From JBJXGC01 sp046154545 (GTDB lineage: Bacteria > Chloroflexota > Dehalococcoidia > Tepidiformales > Tepidiformaceae): a stretch of 5,643 nucleotides of DNA. Each line of letters opens with the position of its first letter. Positions within the stretch are counted from its first letter, which is position 1. The translations under genes and the position numbers were made by a program. Positions 5,277 to 5,643 of the stretch are shown here, piece by piece. Under the pieces are notes generated by a model. That model saw only the letters and a program-made list of their open reading frames with translations, did no database searches and was not told the origin of the DNA. The DNA lies in contig JBJXGC010000181.1 of the NCBI GenBank assembly GCA_046154545.1, forward strand, positions 1-5,643, given 5' to 3'.

Positions 5277-5643
5277 ATGCCGGTGAACGTACTCCTCGTC
5301 AGCAAGGGCCATCCATTCGACTACAACGGCTTCTACGCGATGTTCGACCAGGACCCGGGCGTCAGCGCGACCGCCGTCGAGCAGCCTGCCGCCCAGGTCA
5401 TGCTCCAGCCGGAGAACGTGAGCGCATACGAGGCGGTGGTGTTCTACGACATGTGGGGCGTGATGCCCGGGCGCGACGGCGCCTTCCCGCAGCCGCCGGA
5501 CGATTACCGGCGGAGCATCGAGGCGCTCCTCGAGCGGGGGACGGGGCTGGTGCTCCTCAATCACGCCCTCGTGCAGTGGCCGGGCTGGCCACTCTGGCGC
5601 GAAATCAGCGGGACATCGTTCATGCTCCGGCAGGGGGAACTCG
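5277..5643 (+). CDS. ThuA-like (glutamine amidotransferase-like fold) protein, 5' part, runs off window
   Basis: The first 122 codons are open to the window edge. The N-terminus VNVLLVSKGHPFDYNGFY (3-20) is a hydrophobic strand followed by a Gly-His turn. YEAVVFYDMWG (51-61) is a second buried strand, then YRRSIEALLERGTGLVLLNH (77-96) leads into ALVQWPGWPLWREISG (97-112). This order, with the phrase VLLNHAL followed by W-x6-W-x-x-I-x-G, matches ThuA-like proteins, a branch of the class I glutamine amidotransferase-like fold. The nucleophilic Cys of true amidotransferases is absent at the corresponding turn, as is usual for ThuA. Members are often near sugar-metabolism or dehydrogenase genes and have no single established reaction. 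It starts 88 nt after soxR on the same strand; the ATG lacks a clear Shine-Dalgarno. The fold assignment is moderately sure; function and C-terminus are unknown. Confidence 0.78.
   Translation, partial: MPVNVLLVSKGHPFDYNGFYAMFDQDPGVSATAVEQPAAQVMLQPENVSAYEAVVFYDMWGVMPGRDGAFPQPPDDYRRSIEALLERGTGLVLLNHALVQWPGWPLWREISGTSFMLRQGEL

Noticed and set aside
4691..5305. 204-codon minus-strand frame opposite soxR
   Set aside because: The plus strand encodes a complete SoxR; the antisense product is Arg/Pro-rich without motifs.
5142..5564. 140-codon minus-strand frame across the soxR end and the ThuA-like start
   Set aside because: It overlaps two better-supported plus-strand genes and has no recognisable domain.

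Overview
The window comes from a high-GC bacterium (roughly two thirds or more G+C by eye, strong G/C bias at third codon positions, long shadow ORFs in most frames). Shine-Dalgarno sites are strong for some genes and absent for others, so some genes may be leaderless. The gene content would suit Chloroflexota or Actinomycetota, but nothing here fixes the taxon. I see no tRNA, rRNA, CRISPR array, insertion sequence or prophage gene.

Layout. (1) Positions 85-1896 (+): a metacaspase-like (orthocaspase) protease domain fused to a C-terminal alpha/beta-hydrolase domain. (2) A 52-nt convergent gap with a GC-rich hairpin. (3) Minus strand, read right to left: a 584-aa protein with an N-terminal Rieske [2Fe-2S] domain and a long helical, His-rich C-terminal part that looks internally duplicated (4604-2850), then after 79 nt a crotonase-fold protein lacking both canonical hydratase glutamates (2770-1949). 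These two probably form an operon. (4) Divergent from that operon is soxR (about 4679-5188, +), a MerR-family [2Fe-2S] redox sensor with the diagnostic CX2CXCX5C motif. (5) At the right edge, the first 122 codons of a ThuA-like protein (5277 onward, +).

The most notable result is the soxR/Rieske intergenic region. It holds a perfect SoxR operator (8-bp arms, 2-nt centre, 4673-4690) inside a minus-strand promoter whose TTGACT and TACGGT elements are 19 bp apart. That is the overlong spacer typical of SoxR-activated promoters, and it points at the Rieske-crotonase operon. The inferred system is a SoxR-switched module in which redox-cycling compounds oxidise the SoxR cluster and induce an unusual Rieske protein plus an atypical crotonase. 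A role in modifying or breaking down quinone-like or other redox-active molecules is an attractive guess but unproven. The caspase-hydrolase fusion is a separate item of interest: a possible protease-controlled lipase/esterase.
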